Of a DNA stretch of 42,066 nt, positions 1 through 7,188 are shown in pieces. The position numbers and the translations under genes were made by a program. The first letter of the stretch is position 1, and each line of letters starts with the position of its first letter. The stretch covers positions 1 through 42,066 of the forward strand of contig CATOTS010000047.1 of assembly GCA_951813625.1 (NCBI GenBank), given 5' to 3'. The notes under the pieces were generated by a model. That model ran no database searches and was not told the origin of the DNA. It was given only the letters and a program-made list of their open reading frames with translations. This DNA comes from an uncultured Caldilineaceae bacterium (lineage in GTDB: Bacteria > Chloroflexota > Anaerolineae > Caldilineales > Caldilineaceae).

Positions 1-543
1 GATCCGTTGTGAAGAAGGCACGATTTGATTTGGCAGGAGCAGGAGCTGTCTGGCGCCATGATAGTCCCGAATATTGGCTGCATGGACAACGACAGCCACC
101 ATGTTTCCCAGGTGTCGGTTGCGATATGACGTTTGCGTCCGTTGAAACCTTTTGCCGGCAGCGTAGCCGCTTATACCACCCGTTTCGGTTGTTTTCACAC
201 TCTTGCTGTCGACAGCTGCGGCACTCGGCTCAGGATGCCGTCCCTGTAGCTGGCGGCTCGACCGGTACAAGGAGCTGTTCATCCGTTGCCAAGGTCCATT
301 GTGGCACAGCTTGCGAAAATGATAGGAGACACTGTTGAAATTGGGGAAATGATGCGGCAAGTATCTCCAGGGACAGCCGGTGCGCAGTACGTAGAAAATC
401 GCATTCATCACTTGCCTCATTTCCAATTCCATCGGCCGTCCCGCCCCTTTCCGTTCACAACACAAGAACGGCTTGATGACTTCCCATTCTTGTTGAGTCA
501 GATCACTGGCGTACCCACGAATCTCGTGCGACAATATACTCAC
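1..543 (-). pseudogene. IS5-family transposase, N-terminal and middle part, degraded, runs off window edge
   Basis: DDE transposase of an IS5-type insertion sequence. Translating the minus strand from the GTG at 543 gives an N-terminal block with SDLTQQEWEVIKPFL, then MNAIFYVLRTGCPWRYLPHH, then the first catalytic Asp region AAAVDSKSVKTTETGG, and VAVVVHAANIRDYHGA near the edge. These are typical of the IS402/IS1031-like branch of IS5. Between about 112 and 150 the expected GRKRHIATDT block is present only in the neighbouring frame. A base seems gained at the A-run (minus-strand GGCAAAAGG, 148-156) and another lost near 108-116. The frame stays open, but about 13 residues are scrambled. The rest of the gene lies outside the window. 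The start is uncertain because the frame is open further upstream (TTG near 600), and no clear ribosome binding site decides it. Confidence 0.8.
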
Positions 544-670
544 CTGCGTGGTCTGATTAGGTTGGTTCCTACTCCCAATTCTACCAAGGAGGATTTTCAA
601 ACGCCCTCTTAGTCCAACAGCAGCCGATTTCCCTAATGCCGCCGTCAACCGTCTTTAAGGAGGCGAAGTC

Positions 671-1672
671 ATGTCAACTACAAAAGGCCCACATGGGATT
701 GAGCTCAACATGGCCATGGACCTAGTGCGTGTGACCGAGGCGGCTGCCATAGGCGGCGCGCGTTTTATGGGCATGGGTGATATAGAATCAGTGGACCAAT
801 CTGCGGTGGACGCCATGCGATTGACCTTGGACTCCATCTCCATGGATGGGGTCGTGGTGATCGGCGAGGGCGAAAAGGATGAGGCACCCATGCTGTACAT
901 AGGCGAATGCGTCGGAGCCGGCTCGCCGCCCCAGGTCGACATAGCCGTCGATCCCATCGACGGCACCACTCTGTTGTCCAAGGGGCTTCCTGGGGCCATC
1001 TCGGCCATTGCCCTCTCGGGTCGGGGAACATGAACGTGCCCAAACACGTCGTCTATGTGAATAAGATCGCCGTCGGCGCAGATGCGAGGGACGCGATAGA
1101 CATCAACGCATCGGTGGACGTTAACATCAAGAACGTCGCGGATGCCAAGGGACGAAAGGCGGAGACAATGACCGTCGTCGTCTTGGACAGGCCCAGGCAC
1201 GAGCAACTGTTGGAATCAGTCCGCGCCGCCGGGGCCAGAATCAAACTCATTACCGACGGAGATGTTGCAGCTGGAATTCAAGCGGCGTTGCCGGGAAGCG
1301 GAGTGGACATACTCATGGGCATCGGCGGCGCTCCTGAAGGGGTGCTGGCCGCCTCCGGCACTTAGATGCCTCGGTGGAGCGATTCAGTGTAAGGCTTGGC
1401 CTCGAGATTTCAAGGAGCGGACGGCTGCGGAGGCGGCAGGAGTGGATGTCGAAAAGGTCTACTGTACGGAAGAACTGGTGGGCGGAGAAGATGTGTATTT
1501 CGCCGCCACTGGGGCGAGTTCCGGTGAGTTGCTTAAAGGAGTGACACTCACGACGGACGGCGCATCCACTCAATCGTTGGTGATGTGCAACCGTTCGGGT
1601 ACGGTCCGTTGGATAGACTCCTTTTACAATTTGGGAGAGTCGCACCAAGGTATCTACTGGTCGTCTGGATGA
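671..1672 (+). pseudogene. glpX: Class II fructose-1,6-bisphosphatase GlpX, broken by two frameshifts
   Basis: GlpX removes the 1-phosphate of fructose-1,6-bisphosphate in gluconeogenesis. The start at 671 follows an AGGAGG site. The first frame gives MDGVVVIGEGEKDEAPML and VDIAVDPIDGTTLLSKG, the acidic metal and substrate motifs of the family. Near 1030 the reading moves to another frame (NMNVPKHVVYVNKIAVGA, VVVLDRPRHE, LITDGDVAAGI, GIGGAPEGVLAA). Near 1355 it returns to the first frame (LRCLGGAIQ, ELVGGEDVYFAATG, SGTVRWID). The first break fits loss of one G in the GGGG run at about 1025-1028. The second fits gain of one base in TCCGG near 1354. Together the three pieces cover the whole family length (about 333 residues). 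It could be a true pseudogene or an intact gene with two sequencing errors. It lies directly upstream of an aldolase gene in the same direction. Confidence 0.85.
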
Positions 1673-1726
1673 CAGGCGCTTTGGAGGCCTTTGATGACCC
1701 CGCTGCATGATGGAGGAGAGCCTTTG

Positions 1727-1771
1727 CAGACCAATGTGCGCCAGACCAATGTGCGCCAGACCAATGTTCCC
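1727..1771 (+). repeat. 15-bp tandem repeat, three units
   Basis: The unit CAGACCAATGTGCGC occurs at 1727-1741 and 1742-1756. A third unit at 1757-1771 differs in the last few bases. It lies in the spacer between glpX and the aldolase gene. A 77-codon open frame spans it, but that frame matches nothing I recognise and is probably not a gene. Confidence 0.9.
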
Positions 1772-1936
1772 GCTACGGATTCGAGTCGTGGAGCTTCATG
1801 GACGCTTCAACAGAATACGGTCAAGGCAGGCGCCTGGATAAGAGTCCTGTTGCGTCCTACACGGCGCCCGGACAATATGCGACTGCGCCGCTGCAAATCC
1901 CTGATCGAACCTTATGGAGGGTAAAGGAGACTGATT

Positions 1937-2974
1937 ATGGACACTAAAAAGCTGGCTGCCGCCGCCCGAGCCTTGGTCACACCGGGCAAGGGAATCTTAG
2001 CTGCGGACGAGAGTTCCGGCACCATCAAGCGTCGTTTCGATTCGATCAATGTTGAGAGCACAGAAGACATTAGGCGAAACTATCGGGAGATGCTTTTTCG
2101 CACGGATGATGTTGAAGCCTGGATCAGCGGGGTGATCCTCTACGACGAGACCGCCAGGCAGAAGGGAGAGGACGGCATCCCGCTTGTGAGGGTCCTCTCC
2201 GACCGCGGAATCGTTCCGGGAATCAAGGTGGACAAAGGAACGCAACCCTTGTCCGGTTCTCCCGGTGAACTGATTACTGAAGGTCTGGACGGTCTGGGGC
2301 AGCGGCTGGCGGAATACTATGAGATGGGACTTAGATTCGCCAAGTGGCGAGCGGTAATAACCGTCGGAGAGGGCATTCCCACGCACTACTGCATTGAGGC
2401 GAACGCCCATGCGCTGGCCAGGTACGCAGCTGTCAGCCAACACGCGGGTCTTGTGCCCATTGTAGAGCCGGAGGTGTTGATGGACGGCGACCACGGCATC
2501 GACGACTGCTATGCCGCCACTAAAGCCACCTTGCAGGAGACATTCGCTCAATTGTCCCGGCAGAGAGTTGCGCTGGGAGGAATGCTGCTGAAGCCCAATA
2601 TGGTAGTCTCCGGTTCGTCCGCGTCGAATCGAGCGGATCCGGCAACGGTCGCTGCGATGACTGTCGAATGTTTCAAACAGACCATACCGGCAACGATGCC
2701 GGGCGTCGTGTTTCTCTCTGGAGGACAGACCGACAACGAAGCGACGGTAAACCTAAACGCAATCAACTTGGAGGCTGCCAAGGTGGGCGTTCCGTGGGCG
2801 CTCAGCTTCTCGTTCGGCCGGGGCCTTCAGAGCGCCCCCTTGAAGGCATGGGGCGGAAAAGCCGAACACGCCCCTGCGGCCCAAGCTGCTTTCAAGTTGA
2901 GGGCTAGGCTGACCAGCGCCGCCCAGCTGGGCAATTACACTCCAGATATGGAGACCCAATCTGTCACAGAGTAA
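1937..2974 (+). CDS. fba: Class I fructose-bisphosphate aldolase (eukaryote-type fold family)
   Basis: Schiff-base aldolase that interconverts fructose-1,6-bisphosphate with glyceraldehyde-3-phosphate and dihydroxyacetone phosphate in the cytoplasm. The 345-residue protein aligns over its whole length with the glycolytic class I family known from animals and plants and also found in some bacteria. It has GKGILAADESSGTIKRRF at residues 17-34, FAKWRAVI at 134-141 (Lys136, Arg138), VEPEVLMDGDHG from 176, and GGMLLKPNMV at 214-223 with the Schiff-base Lys219. SFGRGLQ near 292 matches the phosphate-binding C-terminal part. The ATG at 1937 is preceded by AAAGGAGA at good spacing. It follows the glpX relic, so the two probably formed a gluconeogenic or pentose-cycle pair. 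The gene itself looks intact. Confidence 0.95.
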   Translation: MDTKKLAAAARALVTPGKGILAADESSGTIKRRFDSINVESTEDIRRNYREMLFRTDDVEAWISGVILYDETARQKGEDGIPLVRVLSDRGIVPGIKVDKGTQPLSGSPGELITEGLDGLGQRLAEYYEMGLRFAKWRAVITVGEGIPTHYCIEANAHALARYAAVSQHAGLVPIVEPEVLMDGDHGIDDCYAATKATLQETFAQLSRQRVALGGMLLKPNMVVSGSSASNRADPATVAAMTVECFKQTIPATMPGVVFLSGGQTDNEATVNLNAINLEAAKVGVPWALSFSFGRGLQSAPLKAWGGKAEHAPAAQAAFKLRARLTSAAQLGNYTPDMETQSVTE

Positions 2975-3318
2975 TGGGAAACGGGAACTGACAGACGCTT
3001 GTAGATCGGCTTCCTTATGTGGTGGGCGGCTGTGTCGTCATCGGACCGTCAGCTGCATTCGCTCCCAAACCGTTTCGGTTTCAGACAAACGATGTGGAAG
3101 AATGGGGGCGTAGGGATATGAACCTTCATGTTGGGGTTCAGATTGTGGCTGCCAGAACTCGGATCGAAACTTCAAAACGGCGGATTGGCGATAGGTTCTT
3201 CGGCGGCCCTTGACAATTCCTGGTTACGGAACTGAGACTTAACCAACTGACTTCTTTATCGGGGTCAACTCCACTGGACAAAATCGAATGCCCTGTCTCT
3301 TGAACTGACCCTGGAGTT
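2975..3318. other. Intergenic stretch with no recognised gene
   Basis: The 344 bases between the aldolase stop and the IS5 relic contain a 64-codon open frame without homology that I recognise. There is a weak 6-bp hairpin (AAACCG/CGGTTT, 3067-3081). The missing 5' part of the downstream transposase is not here, which shows that the left end of that element has been lost. Confidence 0.5.
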
Positions 3319-3878
3319 ATGGTGTGGATGCCTGACAGGCTTGTCCTATTCATTTACGAGTCCTGGAAGAATCTTGATGGGTCAGTCGAGGGACTGAACG
3401 GTGTTTGGGCCGAAATGTTCGAACAGTTTGCCCAAGACCCGGACAAGGCAGCGGTTATGCCCGACAGCACGGCTGTACGCGCCCATATGTACGCAGCGGG
3501 CGGTTCTAAAAAGGGGGGCGCCAGCACGAACAGAGCCCAGGTCGGAGCCGGGGAGGCTTCAGCAGCAGGATCCATCGCCTCGTCGATGCGGTTGGCTTCC
3601 CCTTACAGTTCATCTTGACTGGCGGTGAGCGCCATGACCTTACCCAAGCTGAATCGTTGCTCGCACCTTTCCATTTTGACGCTGTCATTGCCGATAAAGG
3701 CTATGATTCTGACCCGTCAAGAGAGCTGCTCACAGCCAAACAGGTCGAGGCGGTCATCCCTTCTCGCCGCTATCGCAAGCAACCGCATGACTATGACCGT
3801 CTCCGCTACCGCAAGAGGAACATGGTCGAACGCTTCATCAACAGAATCAAGTGGTTCCGACGCATTTAAACCCGCTAT
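3319..3878 (+). pseudogene. IS5-family transposase relic, 5'-truncated, frameshifted, cut by a MITE
   Basis: The first frame carries NGVWAEMFEQFAQDPD, MPDSTAVRAH and AAGGSKKGG. The next frame carries GRSRGGFSSRIHRLVDAVGF, LTGGERHDLTQAESLL, FDAVIADKGYDSD, AVIPSRRYRK, YDRLRYRKRNMVERFINRIK and FRRI. This is the order of an IS427/IS1031-like transposase, with the catalytic Asp in IADKGYD and Glu in MVERF. The frame change lies at AAAAAGGGGGGC (3508-3519) and needs a -1 shift. G GGG GGC has the layout of a slippery heptamer, and some IS5 members do use frameshifting, so this break may be programmed. A TAA at 3867-3869 replaces an expected Ala codon in RRI-A-TRY, so the copy is dead. The N-terminal third is missing. 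The coding sequence stops at CGC TAT (3873-3878), where the MITE enters, and resumes at 4196. Confidence 0.85.
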
Positions 3879-4187
3879 GTAACTACTAAGCCACATACAG
3901 CGTCTGTCTTGACCGGTCCTTCATCGCTGTCGCCATTCAGGATATCTGGTTGCGTATTCGGTTGGCCGCCGCCGCGTTGGTTGAGCCGCACTGCTGGGAA
4001 TAGGGCGTACTGTCGGTGAGCGATGGTTTTGGAGGGGGGCGTTGCGGGGGGAGTCCCCCCGCACAAGGGAGGGCCGAAGGCCCGACCGTCCAAAGGGCTA
4101 AGAAGAGAGCAAAGCGGAGTGAGGAGAGAGAAAAGACCTTCGTTCGCCTCATTCAGGGTCGCAGACTGATTGCGGCTGAGTAGTTAC
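3879..4187 (+). mobile_element. MITE copy 1 (309 bp), probably mobilised by an IS66-family transposase
   Basis: Terminal inverted repeats are GTAACTACTAAGC at the left and GCTGAGTAGTTAC at the right, matching at 12 of 13 positions. Both ends are flanked by the direct repeat CCCGCTAT (3871-3878 and 4188-4195), an 8-bp target duplication. Removing the element and one repeat restores the reading TRY-EKLARPFMAFLYFA of the interrupted transposase, which proves the boundaries. IS66-family elements are known for 8-bp duplications and ends beginning GTAA, so that family is the likely source of mobilisation. The core (about 4028-4094) folds as TTTGGA/TCCAAA around GCGGGGGG-AGT-CCCCCCGC and GGGCC-GAA-GGCCC. 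No convincing protein is encoded. Two relatives lie at 33167-33476 and 36928-37235. Confidence 0.92.
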
Positions 4188-4189
4188 CC

Positions 4190-4260
4190 CGCTATGAAAA
4201 ACTAGCTCGACCCTTCATGGCTTTCCTGTACTTCGCCACTTCTCTCATATGGCTTGAACG
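4190..4260 (+). pseudogene. C-terminal fragment of the MITE-split IS5 transposase
   Basis: The frame from CGC TAT GAA at 4190 reads RYEKLARPFMAFLYFATSL and then IWLER, the usual C-terminal end of IS5-type transposases (compare RYEKTARNFLAFLYLA). It is the direct continuation of the fragment ending at 3878. The natural stop codon has been lost, and the frame continues without interruption into the methyltransferase downstream. The right end of the insertion sequence cannot be placed exactly. It lies somewhere between 4260 and 4330. Confidence 0.85.
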
Positions 4261-4330
4261 AAATGTCAACGAATCCCAATGGGTATGCCCATTTGTGCTT
4301 GAGGGCTTGGGGCGCTCGGAAACATTAGCC

Positions 4331-5065
4331 GTGGATGACTTTACCTCAACCAGCCAATACCGTCGCTGCCAGGAGATCTTTGCGCGTTGGTATCCTGGTT
4401 TCCTCAATGCGGGCGAGCAGTTTCGGGACATCGTCGCCGACCTGGTCACCCCTGAGGCACTGCTCCTCGACCTGGGTTGCGGTCGTACAAGCCTTGCCGC
4501 CGAACCGATACAACGGGCCAAGCGCTCCGTGGGCGTGGACCTCAGCCTCGCCGATCTGCAGCAGAACCATGCGCTCAACGACGTTATCCTTGCCGATGGG
4601 GAAGCGCTCCCGTTCGCTGACAATTCGTTCGACCTCATCGTCAGCCAGTGGACCGTGGAACACTTCGAGCACCCTGGGCTTGTTTTTGCCCAAATCGCCC
4701 GTGTTTTGCGACCTGGGGGAAGCTGTGTGCTGTTTACTACCAATGCGCACAACTACGTCCCCTTGCTGAGCCGGCTTCTCAGTGGGCAGAGCCAGAGCGG
4801 ACTGATTGCACGCCTGCTGCAGCGGCCCTCACACGAGTCCTTCCCCACCTACTATCGCGCCAATACCGCCGCCCAAATCGGGAGCATTTGTCGGGATACC
4901 GGACTCTGCCCGAAAGCCACTGTCTACGTCGGCAATCCTTTCTACCTGGCCTTTTCGCCTTTTCTCTTTTGCTGCGCGCTTGTCTTCGAGAAGTTCACCG
5001 ACACCCCGCCCTTCACCTGTCTAAAACTCTATCTGCTGACCGTCCTGACCAAGCCGGCAGATTAG
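4331..5065 (+). CDS. Class I SAM-dependent methyltransferase, possibly 5'-truncated
   Basis: Rossmann-fold methyltransferase of unknown substrate. Counting from GTG 4331 (244 residues), motif I is LLLDLGCGRTS at about residues 44-54, followed by VGVDLS, DGEALPFADNSFDLIVSQWT and FAQIARVLRPGGSCVLFTTN. This is the usual layout of the Methyltransf_11 type. The C-terminal third has a hydrophobic stretch (YLAFSPFLFCCALVF) that could touch the membrane. The only ATG in this frame, at 4217, belongs to the IS5 transposase tail, so an ATG-based call would be a transposase-methyltransferase fusion. GTG 4331 is the best internal start, but it has only a weak ribosome site. The insertion sequence may have removed the native start. 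It converges on the minus-strand operon ending at 5072. Confidence 0.72.
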   Translation: MDDFTSTSQYRRCQEIFARWYPGFLNAGEQFRDIVADLVTPEALLLDLGCGRTSLAAEPIQRAKRSVGVDLSLADLQQNHALNDVILADGEALPFADNSFDLIVSQWTVEHFEHPGLVFAQIARVLRPGGSCVLFTTNAHNYVPLLSRLLSGQSQSGLIARLLQRPSHESFPTYYRANTAAQIGSICRDTGLCPKATVYVGNPFYLAFSPFLFCCALVFEKFTDTPPFTCLKLYLLTVLTKPAD

Positions 5066-5071
5066 TAGCCC

Positions 5072-5992
5072 TCACGCTGTGGCTTCGTTCCAGGAGTCCA
5101 CCCCTAACAGCTTTCTCCCGAGCTGGGTCAATCTGGCAGGCGTTTGATGTCGATGCTCCCAATCGCGCGGGTCGCCCTGCCAGTTGGGCATCGGGCGGCA
5201 CTCCTGCCAGGAGCGGATGCGCGCCACACGTTCGGATTCATCTTCCTCACGCGAGGGTGACATCGTGATGTATTGGGCCAGCCGCGGCCGCGTCGATCGG
5301 TTGTGCCCATTTCCGTGCGCCAGCAGCCGGTGCCAGATGACGAGATCGCCGGCCTTGCCATCCACGGCCTTGATCTCCAGCCCGTTAAGGTCGGGGAAAC
5401 GTGGATTGCGGTCTTCCGGCTGGGCCTTCACCCACTCGTGGTATGTCCGGTGGAAGCCGGGGATGCATTGAAAGCCGCCCTGGTCGGCCTCGGTATCGGT
5501 CAGGTAGAGGACGCCTTGAACACCCAGATGCGTGGCCGGATTCGGCCGCCAGGTCGCCGCCACTTCGTCACCATCCAACGGGTGAATCGCGCTTGTGTCG
5601 AGGTCCCAGTGGATCATCCCCTTGTGGCCCCACGCCGGCTTGTCCCGACGCGCCGGCGGCTTCATATTGGCCCGGTCCAGCGACACCCACAGCTTCTCGG
5701 TGCCCAAGATCTCACCGAATGCCTGGTGCACGCGCGGAAATTGGCGGTTGTCCCACAGCGTCTGATGCTGGTACATCTCCACCATGCCCGCTTCCGAGAT
5801 CGGCGAGCAGTGGTCCGCGCGTGTATAGGGCCTGTACTTGTACCACGACTCCCGATCGCTTGCGTCCATCTCCAGGAACTTCCAGATCCGTTCAATCAGG
5901 GCATCCAGATTCGCCTGCGGCACGGCATTCGGGATCACGACATAGCCATGTTCTTCCCAAAATGCCCAGTCCAGCTCACCCAGTACCGGCAT
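5072..5992 (-). CDS. Phytanoyl-CoA dioxygenase (PhyH) family protein
   Basis: Fe(II)/2-oxoglutarate-dependent oxygenase, probably hydroxylating a small carbon skeleton; the substrate is unknown. The N-terminus FWEEHGYVVIPNAVP is typical of the PhyH family. GMIHWDLDTS supplies the His-x-Asp iron ligands, and LLAHGNGHNRSTRPRLAQY supplies the distal His and the Arg that holds 2-oxoglutarate. The start is set at ATG 5992, which has GGGAGGGAGCG just upstream. A TTG at 6010 would add six residues and overlap the upstream stop. It is the last gene of the minus-strand run that starts with the sugar ABC transporter, 14 nt behind the Gfo/Idh gene, so it probably acts on an intermediate of that pathway. 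Confidence 0.88.
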   Translation of the reverse strand: MPVLGELDWAFWEEHGYVVIPNAVPQANLDALIERIWKFLEMDASDRESWYKYRPYTRADHCSPISEAGMVEMYQHQTLWDNRQFPRVHQAFGEILGTEKLWVSLDRANMKPPARRDKPAWGHKGMIHWDLDTSAIHPLDGDEVAATWRPNPATHLGVQGVLYLTDTEADQGGFQCIPGFHRTYHEWVKAQPEDRNPRFPDLNGLEIKAVDGKAGDLVIWHRLLAHGNGHNRSTRPRLAQYITMSPSREEDESERVARIRSWQECRPMPNWQGDPRDWEHRHQTPARLTQLGRKLLGVDSWNEATA

Positions 5993-6006
5993 CGCTCCCT
6001 CCCTGC

Positions 6007-7155
6007 TCAAGCTTTGTCAAATCGTATCTCATGGCCGACCTCCGCGCTGCGCAGCAGCCCCTCCATCATCTCCTGCACTATCAAACCGTGGCGCAGTGGC
6101 GCCCTGCAGGGGACCCCGTCCAGAATGCAGGCAATGAAATGATCGGCGATGGCATTCCACGACCTGCTCTTTACGTCTGCAAGACCCTCGAAAGTGATGT
6201 CGAGCGGGAGGTCTTTCGCGGCGGGACGAGGACCTGCTGGCGGTTCGGCGTCAAACTCGCGTGCGGTCGCCAAAACGGCCGGCGCTAGCGGGCCGTTTGC
6301 ATACAGTGTCGGCGGCCGCACGCGCGCGCCAGCTTCCGTGCCAAACAGTTCGATTTGTAGGTCGCCCGGCTGATGTGAGGCCCAAAAGCTCTCCACCTGC
6401 AGGCCGCTTCCATCCTCGAAACGGATGAAGCCGCCGGCGTAGTCGTCGGCGGCGAACTGGCTGTAATAGCTCTCAGGCGCGGCCTGGGCCTCACCGGGCG
6501 TTTTGCGTCCAAAGTAGCCGAGCCCGCGCGGTCCGAACTTCGCACCGGCCACGCCAGTTACGCTCAACGGCTTCGGCATCCCCAGCAGCCACCAAGCTGC
6601 GTCGAGGACGTGCACGCCCATATCGCGGAACGCGCCGCCGCCCTTGCGAATGAAGCCTGGATTCCATGCAGGTATGCCATTGCGTCGGACGCTGCGGGCG
6701 CGGGCATAATATAGCTCGCCGAACGTCCCTTTCTGCGTCAGCGCGCCCATGAACTGCACATCCGGTGAAAAGCGAGTCGAGAGGGACATCATATTCACTA
6801 CGCCGGACGCCTCCGCCGCCTCCACCAGCCGTGCGGCCCCCTCCACCGAATCGGCTAGCGGTTTGGTCATGAGCACATGCTTGTCGTGGGAAACAGCCTG
6901 TAGACCCATTGGAACGTGCAGCTGATTGGGTGTACCGACAAAGATCGCGTCGACTTCCCGCCAGCGGCACAACTTTTCGAAGTCGTTGAACAGGCGGATC
7001 TGCTTGGGGTGCGGAAGAAGCTGGGCGAACTCGGCCATGCGCTCGTCGACCAGGTCGCACAGCGCCACCACATCTGCCCGCGGGTTGTTGGCCAGCGCAA
7101 GCCCGTTGGGCCTGCCGATGCCCATGCCGACGATGGCGACACGCAGCGTCTTCAT
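6007..7155 (-). CDS. Gfo/Idh/MocA family NAD(P)-dependent oxidoreductase
   Basis: Cytoplasmic sugar or polyol dehydrogenase of 382 residues. The N-terminal Rossmann fold has VAIVGMGIGRPNGLAL (an atypical GxGxxx fingerprint), then VVALCDL, IFVGTPNQLHV and MTKPLAD, where the Lys corresponds to the conserved EKP motif of the family (Glu is replaced by Thr). The C-terminal half has GGGAFRDMGVHVLDAAWWLL, whose Asp and His match the usual catalytic region. It sits 33 nt behind an enolase-superfamily gene and 14 nt ahead of the PhyH gene. The operon context implies oxidation of a sugar or sugar acid imported by the upstream transporter. Confidence 0.92.
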   Translation of the reverse strand: MKTLRVAIVGMGIGRPNGLALANNPRADVVALCDLVDERMAEFAQLLPHPKQIRLFNDFEKLCRWREVDAIFVGTPNQLHVPMGLQAVSHDKHVLMTKPLADSVEGAARLVEAAEASGVVNMMSLSTRFSPDVQFMGALTQKGTFGELYYARARSVRRNGIPAWNPGFIRKGGGAFRDMGVHVLDAAWWLLGMPKPLSVTGVAGAKFGPRGLGYFGRKTPGEAQAAPESYYSQFAADDYAGGFIRFEDGSGLQVESFWASHQPGDLQIELFGTEAGARVRPPTLYANGPLAPAVLATAREFDAEPPAGPRPAAKDLPLDITFEGLADVKSRSWNAIADHFIACILDGVPCRAPLRHGLIVQEMMEGLLRSAEVGHEIRFDKA

Positions 7156-7188
7156 CGTAGGACCCCTGATCCTGTCTGGCTCCCCTCG

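Noticed and set aside
9..612. Two plus-strand open frames of about 109 codons at the left edge
   Set aside because: They lie opposite a clear IS5-type transposase on the minus strand, are rich in Cys, His and Arg, and match no domain.
655..1206. A 183-codon minus-strand frame over glpX
   Set aside because: It is the shadow of the conserved GlpX reading on the plus strand and has no recognisable domain.
3937..4152. Small frames beginning MRRxKVF inside the MITE copies
   Set aside because: Their starts are similar in the three copies, but the frames diverge or shift soon after, as expected for shadows of conserved noncoding DNA.
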